A stretch of DNA of 64,000 nt, from the NCBI RefSeq assembly GCF_003660165.1, contig NZ_CP032829.1, positions 1,935,001-1,999,000 on the forward strand, given 5' to 3'. The notes under the pieces are model-generated. The model had not been told where the DNA came from. It saw only the letters and a program-made list of their open reading frames with translations, and made no database searches. The position numbers and the translations under genes are program-made. The stretch's first letter is position 1; each line of letters begins with the position of its first letter. The DNA comes from Sphingomonas paeninsulae. Lineage in GTDB: Bacteria; Pseudomonadota; Alphaproteobacteria; Sphingomonadales; Sphingomonadaceae. This document shows positions 1-8,939 of the stretch, piece after piece.

Positions 1-376
1 AATCGGTTTTGTCCGCGCCGCCTGGATACATATACCAGGTCAGGCCTACATCGACGGTCGCGCCGCCGAATGTGCGTTTATAGCCGCCGATCAGGTCGAG
101 TTCCATGTTCGAACCGCCGAACGTGCCCCAGCCAGCAAGGTTCGATGCCCAAACACCTGCGTACAATCCGCTTTTATGCGTGGCGGTAATGCCGCCCTGC
201 ACGGCCATTTCCTCGTCGGACTGCGAAACCCCGCGATATCGGTAATCGTTGACGAGCGTAACACCGCCAGAGATCGTGATAGGTTTCGTCGGCGCTTCCC
301 CCTGAGCGAAAGCCGGAGTGGTGGCACCAGTTGCCGTGGTCAGAACGGCTGTGACCAGAACGAGCAATTTTTTCAT
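1..376 (-). CDS. TorF-family putative porin, truncated by the window edge
   Basis: The minus-strand frame opens with ATG at 376 and runs off the left edge, so only about the first 125 residues are present. Residues 1-24 form a clear signal peptide (Lys-Lys, a hydrophobic stretch, then Ala-Phe-Ala before the mature Gln-Gly-Glu). The mature part has alternating polar and aromatic segments such as VTLVNDYRYRGVSQSDEE, the pattern typical of the TorF/CHP02001 outer-membrane family. Such proteins are thought to be small outer-membrane beta-barrels; a solute cannot be named from the sequence. GGGAGTCTC sits just upstream of the start as a ribosome site. The 160 bases between it and the SulP gene end (377-536) show no further gene. 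Confidence 0.75.
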   Translation of the reverse strand, partial: MKKLLVLVTAVLTTATGATTPAFAQGEAPTKPITISGGVTLVNDYRYRGVSQSDEEMAVQGGITATHKSGLYAGVWASNLAGWGTFGGSNMELDLIGGYKRTFGGATVDVGLTWYMYPGGADKTD

Positions 377-536
377 TAGAGACTCCCTTTTTTGGATGTC
401 CCTGCCTGCGCTTCGCGGGGTGCAGTCCTCTCAGCCGAATGATCGACCGGGGCTGCATCCACCGCGAAGGCTCCTCTCCTGACTGACTAATTTGCCCGGG
501 ATATTGCCCGATTGTTTCAAACTGTTTCCAACGCAG

Positions 537-2045
537 TTAGACAGTGAGCCGCTTCAACTGGCTCGCCGATCCAAGCAGCTCGATATCGAAGCCGCGTTTG
601 CGCTGACGATCGAGCCACTCACGCAGCATCTCGGCGCAGCTATGGTCGATCGACGGTACGCCACCCAGTTCGATGGTGAGCGGCTTGCCCTCTGGGAGAT
701 TGTCGAGCGCCTGATTGAGCTTTGGCAGGCTGATAAAGGTCGCGGCCCCGTCGAGACGGACGCGGCAGCGATCGGCATCATTTGCAGTAGCGACCGTCAG
801 GCGAAGGCGACGGAAGCTGGGTGCGAGTTCGACCAGCGACAAAGCGAGGCCAACGAGAACGCCGGTCAGCAAGTCGGTCGTCAGCACCAGCACGAAAGTC
901 ACAGCCCAGATTGCAGCAGGCAGCAGGCCATAATTGTGGAACAGGTGCCGGACGTGCTTCAGGCTGACCAGCTTTGCACCGGTCACGACCAACACGCCGC
1001 CGAGTGCCGCCATCGGGATTTCACGCAAAACCCACGGCAATAAGGCAACGAAGCCAAGTATCCAGGCACCATGCATTACCGTCGACCAGCGCGAGGTCGC
1101 ACCGGCCTGCACGTTGGCAGAGCTTCGCACGATAACGCCGGTCATAGGCAGGGCACCGGCGGCACCGCAGAGCATGTTGCCGATACCCTGAGCGCGCAGT
1201 TCCTTGTTATAGTCTGTGCGGACACCATCATGCATACGGTCGGTAGCCGCCGCCGACAGCAGAGTTTCGGCGCTAGCGATAAATGCGATCGCAACCGCGC
1301 TCAGCAACAATGCCGGATTGACGAGCGGCGCAAGAAAGCCGGCTCCCGGTGTGTCAATCGCAGCGATGATCGACGCAGGAACATCGACGCGCACGACATC
1401 CAGTCCGAGGAAGAATGCGATCAAGGTGGCCCCGACGACGCCGATCAGTGCGCTGGGGACGAGTTTGAGTGCCAGCGGTCGGAAACGATCCCAACCAAGC
1501 ATCAGTGCGATGGTGAACAGGCCGAGGAACAGTGCAAGTTCGGTTGATCCGATGTCGTTCGAAAGCCCAAGTATCCGGGCTGGCATCGCGGCAAGATTTT
1601 CCAGACCGTTCGACAGCGGTTTTGCGTCGAACATCGTATGGAATTGCCCCACCACGATCAGCGCGCCGATACCGGCAAGCATTCCGTGAACGACGGCGGG
1701 CGAGATCGCGCGGAACCAGCCACCCAGTTTGAAAACACCAGCCAGAAGCTGAAGTAGTCCGGCCAGCAACAGGATCGGGCCGAGCACGGTTATCCCATGG
1801 TCGCGGACAAGTTCGAATACGATGACGGCAAGCCCGGCGGCGGGGCCGCTGACCTGAAGTGGCGATCCGGCAAAAAAACCGACGACAAGGCCGCCGATGA
1901 TGCCTGTAATCAGACCCTTTTCGGGCGAAACACCGGACGCAATGGCGATGCCCATGCAGAGGGGCATCGCCACGAGAAACACGACAATCGACGCGGCGAA
2001 ATCCTTGACGATCCAACCGCGCGGCTTTTCAACCACGGTGGTCAC
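537..2045 (-). CDS. SulP-family anion permease with STAS domain (candidate bicarbonate/sulfate transporter)
   Basis: About 502 residues. The N-terminal two thirds is a run of hydrophobic helices beginning WIVKDFAASIVVFLVAMPLC, followed by a SulP core with many small residues. The last ~80 residues form a STAS-like domain (ITIELGG-type strand, then a helix with SIDHSCAEML). An upstream ATG at 2063 exists. GTG at 2045 is preferred because it makes a GTGA overlap with the carbonic anhydrase stop and has GGAGG seven bases upstream, whereas the ATG has no ribosome site. SulP proteins exchange or import inorganic anions across the inner membrane. Overlap with a beta-carbonic anhydrase suggests bicarbonate as substrate (inference); sulfate remains possible. 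Confidence 0.9.
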   Translation of the reverse strand: MTTVVEKPRGWIVKDFAASIVVFLVAMPLCMGIAIASGVSPEKGLITGIIGGLVVGFFAGSPLQVSGPAAGLAVIVFELVRDHGITVLGPILLLAGLLQLLAGVFKLGGWFRAISPAVVHGMLAGIGALIVVGQFHTMFDAKPLSNGLENLAAMPARILGLSNDIGSTELALFLGLFTIALMLGWDRFRPLALKLVPSALIGVVGATLIAFFLGLDVVRVDVPASIIAAIDTPGAGFLAPLVNPALLLSAVAIAFIASAETLLSAAATDRMHDGVRTDYNKELRAQGIGNMLCGAAGALPMTGVIVRSSANVQAGATSRWSTVMHGAWILGFVALLPWVLREIPMAALGGVLVVTGAKLVSLKHVRHLFHNYGLLPAAIWAVTFVLVLTTDLLTGVLVGLALSLVELAPSFRRLRLTVATANDADRCRVRLDGAATFISLPKLNQALDNLPEGKPLTIELGGVPSIDHSCAEMLREWLDRQRKRGFDIELLGSASQLKRLTV

Positions 2046-2737
2046 TCGGCTGCCTCCGGCCATGCAAAGCGGGCGGCAAGACGTTGTCCGGCAGCAAGGG
2101 CCACGGGAAGCGGGGTGCCTTCGCGGACAGTTTCGAAGCTGCCAGTTTCGCCATCGAGAGCGAGAACCTGACCAGCGTGAATATCCACGAACCAGCCATG
2201 CAGCGACAGGTCGCCGCGTGCGATTCCGGCCGCGACCGACGCATGGGTGCGTAGATGGGCGATCTGCACGACAACGTTTTCAAGCGCGATGGCATGGACG
2301 CGTTCATCAGCATTCAGATCGTGATAACCGCTGGTGACGACGGCTTCAGCGGCGTGCGAATGACGCAGCCAAGCCGCGACATTGGGCATTTTGGCGAGCG
2401 ATTCGGGTTTGCTCAACGCTTTCATCGCGCCGCAATCCGAATGGCCGCAGACGATAATGTCGCGAACACCGAGTGCCATTACGGCATATTCTACGGTCGA
2501 GGAAACGCCGCCGTTGGCTTGTGAGAACGGGGGTACGATGTTCCCGGCATTGCGACATACGAACAGGTCGCCGGGTACGGCCTGCATGATGTGTTCTGGA
2601 GCAACGCGCGAGTCGGCGCACGAGATCATCAGCGCTTTTGGACTCTGTCCGTCACGCACCAGCTTCGAGAACAGGTCGCTCTGGTTGGGAAACACGGTCT
2701 TTTCGAAACTGAAGACCCGCCCGATCAATTCGTTCAT
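2042..2737 (-). CDS. Beta-class carbonic anhydrase
   Basis: 231 residues, a usual length for bacterial beta-carbonic anhydrases, which interconvert CO2 and bicarbonate in the cytoplasm using zinc. The zinc and catalytic residues are in place: C40-A-D42-S-R44, then H99 and C102 in the GHSDCGA motif. AAGGAG lies eight bases before the ATG. The gene is first in a two-gene unit with the SulP transporter, whose GTG start overlaps this stop codon. The pairing implies that the enzyme keeps the imported or exported anion in equilibrium with CO2. Confidence 0.96.
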   Translation of the reverse strand: MNELIGRVFSFEKTVFPNQSDLFSKLVRDGQSPKALMISCADSRVAPEHIMQAVPGDLFVCRNAGNIVPPFSQANGGVSSTVEYAVMALGVRDIIVCGHSDCGAMKALSKPESLAKMPNVAAWLRHSHAAEAVVTSGYHDLNADERVHAIALENVVVQIAHLRTHASVAAGIARGDLSLHGWFVDIHAGQVLALDGETGSFETVREGTPLPVALAAGQRLAARFAWPEAAE

Positions 2738-2805
2738 GGTCGTACTCCTTGCATCACGCGCAAAACAAATTGCGCTGGAGTACGGAAATTAAGGGGCTAA
2801 TCTTG

Positions 2806-2843
2806 CCGCAGAGCAGCACTTATGTGACAAAGCATTGCTGCGG
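2806..2843 (-). terminator. Weak hairpin between histidine kinase and carbonic anhydrase
   Basis: An imperfect inverted repeat (CCGCA..GCA against TGCTGCGG, with a 2-base bulge) lies 23 bases past the kinase stop. No T-run follows on the minus strand. It could end the kinase message or be part of the carbonic anhydrase leader. The rest of the 2738-2865 gap shows nothing clear. Confidence 0.25.
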
Positions 2844-2865
2844 TGAATGTTGTGGCGACCTTTTA

Positions 2866-4179
2866 CTATGGTCGATCGATCTTTATTCGTGCGGATAACC
2901 CACCCGACGAACGGTTCGTGAGCGTGAAGACACCACCTTCGGCTTCGACCACGCTTGCGACAATGGCGAGTCCGAGCCCCAGTCCGCTAGTGTTACGTTC
3001 GCGCGCGTCGGCAAGGCGGACAAAGGGTTGTTGAACTTCCGCGATTCGGTCTTCGGGAATGCCCGGCCCATCGTCGTCAACGGTGATAGTGATTTCGCTG
3101 TCCGAACTCTCCAGCCGAACCTCTGCTCGTCCGCCGTAATGAAGCGCGTTTTCGAGAAGGTTCGATATTGCGCGCCGTATCGCAGAGACGTGCAAGGTTA
3201 TTTCCAGATGATCGGGACCGATATAATGCGCATTAAGGCCACGATCGGCTGCGTTGTTGACGAGTGTTAAGACGGTCACGGCAAGGTCGGCAAGTGCCGG
3301 TTTCTCGGCATCGCTCTGGCGGCCGAAAAAGGCGAGCAGCGAGGCGACCATATCGTCCATTTCGGCGACATCGCTACCCAGTTCTTCGCGCAGACCGGTC
3401 TCACGAACAGCCTCTATCCGTAATTGCAGGCGTGCGAGCGGCGTGCGCAAATCGTGACTGACCGCAGCGAGCGCAAGCGTGCGGCTTTCGATCAGCTTGT
3501 GGATGCGATCCTGCATTTCGTTGAACGCGTGAATCAAACTTCGGATCTCGGCCGATCCCGCTTCCTCGATCGGCTCCCGCTTGCCAAGGCCAACCTTGCT
3601 CGTCGCACCGATCAGCGTGCGGAGCGGACGCAGTGTCGATCTGATCAGCAGGCCGCTGAACAAGAGCAGGATGAGTGCGGGTATCAATGCGCGCAAGATG
3701 CGACTGACGGCGAGATTTCCCTGCGAGGTGAGGCCGCGCATCTCGAACGTCATCCAGCTACCGTCGGAGAGCCGGAGGTCGCCCAGCACGGTCGATCCGT
3801 TTTGCAGCGCCGGCAGCCGCAGATGCAGGCTTGATCGTGCCAGTTGAGGCTCCCAGGCGAGAATCTGCCGCTGCATCTCATCGAGGTGAGGCCGAAACGA
3901 CGAGCTGCTCGGCTGAGCGATACTCCATCCGATCCCGTAACGGTCGGTCACAAGGTCGCGCGCTATCCGTTTGCGCTGTTCCTGCGGCCATTTGTCGAGC
4001 AGGGCGCGCGACACGACAAGATGTTCGGCGAGCCGGTGCGCTTCGTCTTCTCGCAGCGAAAGCTGGGATGCGCGTTCGTACAATAATGTGCTGGCGCTGA
4101 ACTCGACGAGGACCGTCAGGAGCAGGATGAGGAAAAGTCGGCCGAGCAAACCGAGGGAATGATTCTTGAGTTGCTTCAG
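2866..4179 (-). CDS. Sensor histidine kinase (EnvZ/PhoQ-like architecture), CTG start proposed
   Basis: Inner-membrane two-component kinase of roughly 430 residues. Order: a first membrane helix (FLILLLTVLVEF), a periplasmic domain of ~120 residues, a second helix (ALIPALILLLFSGLLI), HAMP, a dimerisation helix with the phosphorylated His in VSHDLRTPLARL, then an HATPase domain with N box (NLLENALHYGG), G1 (DDGPGIP) and G2 (GLGLGLAI). The frame stays open upstream inside the regulator gene, but no ATG or GTG lies near the true N-terminus. CTG at 4179 overlaps the regulator stop as CTGA and has GAGGT nine bases upstream. TTG at 4149 is the alternative. It lacks a PAS domain, so it is unlikely to be PhoR. 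Confidence 0.88.
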   Translation of the reverse strand: MKQLKNHSLGLLGRLFLILLLTVLVEFSASTLLYERASQLSLREDEAHRLAEHLVVSRALLDKWPQEQRKRIARDLVTDRYGIGWSIAQPSSSSFRPHLDEMQRQILAWEPQLARSSLHLRLPALQNGSTVLGDLRLSDGSWMTFEMRGLTSQGNLAVSRILRALIPALILLLFSGLLIRSTLRPLRTLIGATSKVGLGKREPIEEAGSAEIRSLIHAFNEMQDRIHKLIESRTLALAAVSHDLRTPLARLQLRIEAVRETGLREELGSDVAEMDDMVASLLAFFGRQSDAEKPALADLAVTVLTLVNNAADRGLNAHYIGPDHLEITLHVSAIRRAISNLLENALHYGGRAEVRLESSDSEITITVDDDGPGIPEDRIAEVQQPFVRLADARERNTSGLGLGLAIVASVVEAEGGVFTLTNRSSGGLSARIKIDRP

Positions 4180-4886
4180 GATCGCGTCACCTCGACCTTT
4201 AGCATATAACCGATGCCGCGGATCGTAACGATGGGTGCTTCCAACCCGCTGGCCGACAGCTTTCTGCGCAGGCGACTGACCAAAACATCGATGCTGCGAT
4301 CGGAGCTGTCCCCCAGCCGGGTGCGGGACAATTCGATCAGGCGTTCGCGGGCGATTACCCGCTGCGGCTGCGACAGGAAGGTGGAAAGCAGGTCGAATTC
4401 GGCACCCGTCAGATCGACGATGGCACCGCTCGCCGCGTGAAGCTCGCGGCGCGGGAAGTTGACCGTCCATCCATCGAAATGCGCTTGATCGAGGCGCTTC
4501 TCGTTCGCGAATCCGTCGCCCGACCGACGACGCAAAACCGCGCGAATGCGTGCGACCAGTTCGCGCGTGCTGAACGGTTTAGCCAGATAATCGTCGGCAC
4601 CGAGTTCCAGCCCGATGATCCGGTCGGATTCACTGCCGCGGGCGCTGACGAAAATAATCGGCACGTCACTTTTCCGTCGGATCTGGCGACATAGGTCGAT
4701 GCCGTTGGTGCCCGGAAGCATGATATCGAGCACGACGAGTTCAACCGGCCCGCCATCGAATGCAATCCACATCTCCGGAGCAGTTGCCGCGGTGCGGACG
4801 GCATATCCATTTTCACGGAGTGCGCGGGCGGTGAGGGTGCGCAGCGCGGGATCGTCTTCGACCAATACAATAGATTGTTCGGTCAC
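4176..4886 (-). CDS. OmpR-family response regulator
   Basis: 236 residues. The receiver domain (1-120) carries acidic E10-D11-D12, phospho-acceptor D54 in VLDIMLP, and K103 in LAKPFS. A winged-helix DNA-binding domain follows, with the DLTGAEFDLL and IVTIRGIGYML signatures of the OmpR/PhoB class. It is encoded directly upstream of, and overlapping, the sensor kinase, which should phosphorylate it. Nothing in the sequence names the signal. It lies near the pst genes but is separated from phoU by an oppositely oriented gene, so a PhoB role is not supported. Confidence 0.95.
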   Translation of the reverse strand: MTEQSIVLVEDDPALRTLTARALRENGYAVRTAATAPEMWIAFDGGPVELVVLDIMLPGTNGIDLCRQIRRKSDVPIIFVSARGSESDRIIGLELGADDYLAKPFSTRELVARIRAVLRRRSGDGFANEKRLDQAHFDGWTVNFPRRELHAASGAIVDLTGAEFDLLSTFLSQPQRVIARERLIELSRTRLGDSSDRSIDVLVSRLRRKLSASGLEAPIVTIRGIGYMLKVEVTRS

Positions 4887-4914
4887 CAGCGGCTCAGAAA
4901 ACGAAATAGTACCA

Positions 4915-4927
4915 TAAGTGTCACTTA
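4915..4927. promoter_or_regulatory. Perfect inverted repeat upstream of the response regulator
   Basis: TAAGTG-T-CACTTA, 29 bases before the regulator start. Its place suits an operator, perhaps for autoregulation, but no binding family can be assigned from the sequence. The remaining bases of the 4887-5113 gap show no gene. Confidence 0.3.
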
Positions 4928-5113
4928 GCCACGAAGATGCCGTGGATCAACGCGCCTCATGAACAGACCAATGCGGTGCCGGGATCAGCAACACTTTGTC
5001 GCGATTCTGCAACCGGCCGTTCGCGATCCAGACACATATCATCACGCCAGCGACAAAGCGCGGCAACGTGGGGCGCCTATTTTGGTGGTCTGATCGATAC
5101 ATGAGGAAGAATA

Positions 5114-5386
5114 ATGATTTTGATTAAAGCCGTAGCAATTTCGATGGCCTTGCTGGCCGTACCCGCAACTGCGCAGTCGCTTAGCGACACGCATGAGATG
5201 CACTGGAACCAGGCAGGCAAGGTGCCAGCGGTTCATTATCGTCCCGTGAAGAAACCATGCATTCAGCAGGCGGCTCCGATCCACCTATCGGGCAAGACGC
5301 CGTTGATCGTCCATGACAAGAGCGGGTCGAATTGCGCCACGACCATTGCAAGCAAAGAGGCGGATGCAACCACCGAAAAGCAGTAA
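5114..5386 (+). CDS. Small secreted protein of unknown function
   Basis: 90 residues starting at ATG 5114 with AGGAAG upstream. Residues 1-20 are a standard signal peptide (ILIKAVAISMALLAVPATA, then Gln-Ser). The mature part is polar, has two cysteines (residues ~49 and ~74) that could form one disulfide bond in the periplasm, and ends in a charged tail. I do not recognise the family. It stands alone on the plus strand between the minus-strand two-component and phosphate operons. Confidence 0.65.
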   Translation: MILIKAVAISMALLAVPATAQSLSDTHEMHWNQAGKVPAVHYRPVKKPCIQQAAPIHLSGKTPLIVHDKSGSNCATTIASKEADATTEKQ

Positions 5387-5429
5387 CGCTCTCGGCTATC
5401 CCACGTGTTTTAATATCGTGATTGCCAGA

Positions 5430-5461
5430 CCTGAAGGCTGGGTACTGCCCAGTCCTTCAGG
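5430..5461. terminator. Hairpin between the small secreted gene and phoU
   Basis: CCTGAAGG-CTGGG pairs with CCCAG-TCCTTCAGG around a five-base loop, with one bulged base. It sits between two convergent genes, so it could stop transcription from both sides. There is no strong T-run on either strand. Confidence 0.45.
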
Positions 5462-5483
5462 ACCATCGAGCCGCTAACTATAT

Positions 5484-6185
5484 TTAACCGATCCGCTCGG
5501 TAGCGAGCCAGCGGATGCGGTCGGGCATTGCGGTGCCGACCGCAGCGAAATAGACCATCTCGGCGAGGTTGGTCGCATGGTCGCCGATCCGTTCGAGACC
5601 CTTAGCCACCGATAGCAGATGAGTGCAGACGCCGATGGTATTCGGGTCTTTCATCATCTGCGCGACCAGTGCCAGTGAGAGTTCGTTGTAGAGTTGATCG
5701 ATTTGCTGATCGCGTTCCCCAATGTCGCGGGCCGCCTCGGCATCGCGTTTGGCGAATGCAGAAACGGCATCGGCGACCAGTGAAAGGACTGCCTTGCCCA
5801 TGCTGGCAACGATCCCGCGGCTGTCGATCACGCTGAGGTCTCCTACCACTGACACGCGGCGTGCGATGTTCTTGGCATAGTCGCCGATGCGTTCGAGCAC
5901 GCCCGCGATTTTAAGCGCAGCAATCACGTCACGCAGATCGTCGGCTAGCGGTGCACGCAAGGCAAGCAGGCGAACGATGTCGCGTTCGATGCCCAGTTGC
6001 AGGGCGTCGATCACCCGATCGTTGGCAATGATTGTAGTCGCGGCTTCGGCATCGTTTGTTTCGACCGCCCTCATGGCTGCGACGATCGCGGCTTCGACCA
6101 AAGCGCCCATGTGACTGACCGAGGCGCGCAAGGCATCGAGGTCGTCATCGAACGCGTGAAGTGTATGGCGCGTATCGTCGCTCAT
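5484..6185 (-). CDS. phoU: Phosphate signalling regulator PhoU
   Basis: 233 residues, all-helical with two PhoU repeats. It contains repeated helix patterns such as ALRASVSHMGALVEAAIVAAMRA and ERIGDYAKNIARRV / ERIGDHATNLAEMV, the conserved metal-binding E(R)IGD motifs of PhoU. It acts at the inner membrane with PstSCAB to hold the Pho sensor kinase off when phosphate is plentiful. ATG 6185 is chosen over ATG 6218 because AAGGAA precedes it and it falls 11 bases after pstB rather than inside it. It is the last gene of the unit. Confidence 0.95.
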   Translation of the reverse strand: MSDDTRHTLHAFDDDLDALRASVSHMGALVEAAIVAAMRAVETNDAEAATTIIANDRVIDALQLGIERDIVRLLALRAPLADDLRDVIAALKIAGVLERIGDYAKNIARRVSVVGDLSVIDSRGIVASMGKAVLSLVADAVSAFAKRDAEAARDIGERDQQIDQLYNELSLALVAQMMKDPNTIGVCTHLLSVAKGLERIGDHATNLAEMVYFAAVGTAMPDRIRWLATERIG

Positions 6186-6195
6186 CGAAATTTCC

Positions 6196-7065
6196 TTAAC
6201 CGAACCGGCCGGTGACATAGTCGCGGGTTCGTTTGACGCGCGGGTTGGAAAACAGATCGGGAGTCGGGCCGAATTCGATCATCTTGCCGAGGAACATGAA
6301 GCCGGTGTGATCCGAAAGACGTGCCGCCTGCTGGAGATTGTGCGTGACGATCACGATGGTCAGATCGGACTTCAGTGCCATCAGCGTCTCTTCGAGCTTT
6401 GCCGTCGAGATCGGATCAAGCGCCGAGGCTGGTTCATCGAGCAGCAGGATTTCGGGTTCGACCGCGATACCGCGTGCGACGCACAGGCGCTGCTGTTGTC
6501 CGCCCGACAGGCTGAGTCCGGATGCGTTGAGCTTGTCCTTCACTTCACCCCAAAGCGCCGCGCGGGTCAGCGAGCGTTCTACGATGACGTCCATGTCGGC
6601 CTTCGACTTACGCTCGTAAAGTTTCACGCCGAACGCGACATTGTCGTAGATCGACATCGGGAACGGGGTTGGTTTCTGGAACACCATGCCGATGCGGGCG
6701 CGCAGGCGGGCGAGATCGACGTTCGACTGGGCAACGTCGCAATGACCGTCGCGTGCTTTCAGGCGCGCGATGCTGGCACGATCGGTAAGGACATCTTCGC
6801 CTTCGAGCAGGACACGGCCGGTTGAATGCTGGCCGGGGTATAGATCGTAGATGCGATTGAGCGCACGGAGCAGCGTGGACTTGCCGCAGCCCGATGGGCC
6901 GATCAGCGCGGTGATACGGTTGCGCTCGACCGGCAGGTTTATGCCGAACAGCGATTGGGTCTTGCCGTAGAAAAAGTCGAGATTGCGCGTTTCGAGGATC
7001 AGTTCGCCGGTCGGGGCGACCATCACGGGTTCGTCCGTATCCACGGATTGGATGTCGAAATTCAT
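6196..7065 (-). CDS. pstB: Phosphate ABC transporter ATP-binding protein PstB
   Basis: 289 residues from ATG 7065, which overlaps the pstA stop by one base (TGATG). Walker A is GPSGCGKST at about residue 56, the signature is LSGGQQQRL, and Walker B is ILLLDEP followed by the H-loop VTH. It powers high-affinity phosphate import through PstC/PstA. It is longer than the common 250-260 residues: there is a ~20-residue N-terminal extension and an insertion of ~25 residues ([12 protein letters not shown].. to [11 protein letters not shown]) before the Q-loop. These keep the frame and look natural. Confidence 0.96.
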   Translation of the reverse strand: MNFDIQSVDTDEPVMVAPTGELILETRNLDFFYGKTQSLFGINLPVERNRITALIGPSGCGKSTLLRALNRIYDLYPGQHSTGRVLLEGEDVLTDRASIARLKARDGHCDVAQSNVDLARLRARIGMVFQKPTPFPMSIYDNVAFGVKLYERKSKADMDVIVERSLTRAALWGEVKDKLNASGLSLSGGQQQRLCVARGIAVEPEILLLDEPASALDPISTAKLEETLMALKSDLTIVIVTHNLQQAARLSDHTGFMFLGKMIEFGPTPDLFSNPRVKRTRDYVTGRFG

Positions 7066-7919
7066 CAGCGGTGACTTTCCCGGGACAACACGCGCCCGAT
7101 GATATTGATGGTGAGAACAGCCGTGGCGATCAGGAGCGCGCCGACCCATGCGAGGCGACGCCAGTCGTCATAGGCTGACAAGGCGAACTGGAAGATGGTG
7201 GTCGGCAAGGACGCCATCGGCTGAGTCAGGTTCACACTGAAGAACTGATTGCCGAGCGATGTGAACAGCAACGGCGCCGTTTCGCCCGAGATACGCGCAA
7301 AGCCGAGGAGTCCTGCGGTGACCAGACCTGCGGCCGCCGAGCGCCAGACGATCTTGCGAGTGACGAAAGCGCGGGTTGCACCGAGTGCCATGCCAGCTTC
7401 GCGAAGGGTGTTGGGCTGGAGGTTCAATATGTCTTCGGTCGTGCGAGTGACTACGGGGACAGCGAGGATGCCGAGCGCAACGGCACCGGCAAGAGCCGAG
7501 AAGCCGTGGAACGGCGCGACCAATATGCCGTAAACGAACAGGCCGATCAGGATCGAAGGGGCCGACAGCAGCACGTCGTTCATGAAGCGGACGACCTGCC
7601 CATAGCGGGTCTTGCCGCCGTATTCGGAGAGCCAGGTACCCGCGAGGATGCCGACGACCAGCGCAATGAACATCCCGAGGCCGCACATGATGAGCGACCC
7701 TGTGATGGCGTTCGACAGCCCGCCTTCGGAACCCGGCGCGGGCTGGGTCATGGTGAAGATTTTTGCATCGATGCCACCGATGCCCTGAATGACCAGCGAC
7801 CACAGGATCATGACGAGCGCGGCAAGCGCGATGAATGTGGCGATGCCACAGGCGCCGACGAATACCGCGTTTATGATGCGGCGATTACGCGCGCGGGCGA
7901 TGCCGAATTCCTTTGCCAT
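7065..7919 (-). CDS. pstA: Phosphate ABC transporter permease PstA
   Basis: 284 residues, six predicted membrane helices, with the permease coupling loop ([22 protein letters not shown]) that contacts PstB. It forms the inner-membrane channel with PstC. ATG 7919 lies one base after the pstC stop; the upstream ATG at 8003 is inside pstC and is not used. The motif [19 protein letters not shown] is typical of PstA. Confidence 0.95.
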   Translation of the reverse strand: MAKEFGIARARNRRIINAVFVGACGIATFIALAALVMILWSLVIQGIGGIDAKIFTMTQPAPGSEGGLSNAITGSLIMCGLGMFIALVVGILAGTWLSEYGGKTRYGQVVRFMNDVLLSAPSILIGLFVYGILVAPFHGFSALAGAVALGILAVPVVTRTTEDILNLQPNTLREAGMALGATRAFVTRKIVWRSAAAGLVTAGLLGFARISGETAPLLFTSLGNQFFSVNLTQPMASLPTTIFQFALSAYDDWRRLAWVGALLIATAVLTINIIGRVLSRESHR

Positions 7920-7920
7920 A

Positions 7921-8886
7921 TCAGCGTTTCGATCTTGCGAGGAGGATGCGGGCGATTGCCAGAACGATGAACGTAATGACAAACAGCACGAAACCGAGCG
8001 CAATCAGCGCGGCAGTATGTTCCGGGCTCGATGCTTCGGCGAATTCGCTGGCGATGGTCGATGCGATGGTCGAGCCTGAATCGAACATCGACTTCGGGAA
8101 ATTATGCGCGTTGCCGATGATGAACGTGACCGCCATCGTTTCGCCGAGCGCACGGCCCAGACCTAGCATGATGACGCCGATCATTCCCTGTCCGACATAG
8201 GGAACGGTGACCGATTTCATCACCTCGAACGGAGTACAGCCCAGACCATAGCCAGCTTCGCGGACCTGTGCCGGAACCGTCAGGAGGAGCTCGCGGAAGA
8301 CGGCGGCCATGTACGGTAAGATCATAATTGCGAGGATCATCGAGGCGGTAAAGATGTTCGCGCCGTTCGGAACACCCTGAACCAGGGTTTCGAGCCAGCT
8401 TCCCGGCGTTGCCGCCATCATCAGCGGCATCTGGACGTGTTCGGCGAACCAAGGCGCAAAGACGAACAGGCCCCACATCCCGTAAACAATCGACGGGATA
8501 CCGGCCAGCAGTTCGATCGCCATCGCTATTGGGCGGGAGAGGCGCGCGGGAGCGAATTCAACAAGAAATATCGAGGCCCCCATCGCCAGCGGCAGCGCCA
8601 TCAGCAGCGCCAGAAACGCAGTAATCAACGTACCGGCAATGGGTCCGGCCGCACCGTAAACCTCGCCGACAGGATCCCAGGTTGTGGATGTGAGGAACTG
8701 GAAACCGAAGGTATGGAAAGCAGGCCACCCCCCGATCGCGAGGCTGATGACGACACCCGAAAGGGTTGCCAGCAGCAGCGTCGCTGCGGAAGCACAGGCC
8801 CAGCGAAAGATAATCTCACTGGTCGCACCGGGTGCTTTCTGGGCGAAACCGGATGCTCGCGCGGCGGGAAGGGTGGTTGCTGTCAT
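7921..8886 (-). CDS. pstC: Phosphate ABC transporter permease PstC
   Basis: About 321 residues from ATG 8886. It has six membrane segments, beginning after an N-terminal tail at LLLATLSGVVISLAIG. The coupling loop EAGYGLGCTPFEVMKSVTVPYV and the ALGETMAVTFIIGNA segment are PstC-like. An ATG at 8991 would extend it into pstS and is rejected. The ribosome site before 8886 is weak, which may mean translation coupled to pstS, 53 bases upstream. Confidence 0.94.
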   Translation of the reverse strand: MTATTLPAARASGFAQKAPGATSEIIFRWACASAATLLLATLSGVVISLAIGGWPAFHTFGFQFLTSTTWDPVGEVYGAAGPIAGTLITAFLALLMALPLAMGASIFLVEFAPARLSRPIAMAIELLAGIPSIVYGMWGLFVFAPWFAEHVQMPLMMAATPGSWLETLVQGVPNGANIFTASMILAIMILPYMAAVFRELLLTVPAQVREAGYGLGCTPFEVMKSVTVPYVGQGMIGVIMLGLGRALGETMAVTFIIGNAHNFPKSMFDSGSTIASTIASEFAEASSPEHTAALIALGFVLFVITFIVLAIARILLARSKR

Positions 8887-8939
8887 TTGTTTAAGCGCAA
8901 AGTGGCGCGGCGATGAAGAGCACCGCCGCGCCTTTCGCA

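Noticed and set aside
4180-4470. N-terminal extension of the histidine kinase from ATG 4470
   Set aside because: It would lie entirely inside the response regulator gene and encodes no membrane or domain features.
2866-4886. Identification of the two-component pair as PhoB/PhoR
   Set aside because: The kinase has a periplasmic loop and HAMP but no PAS domain, and a separate opposite gene lies between it and phoU.
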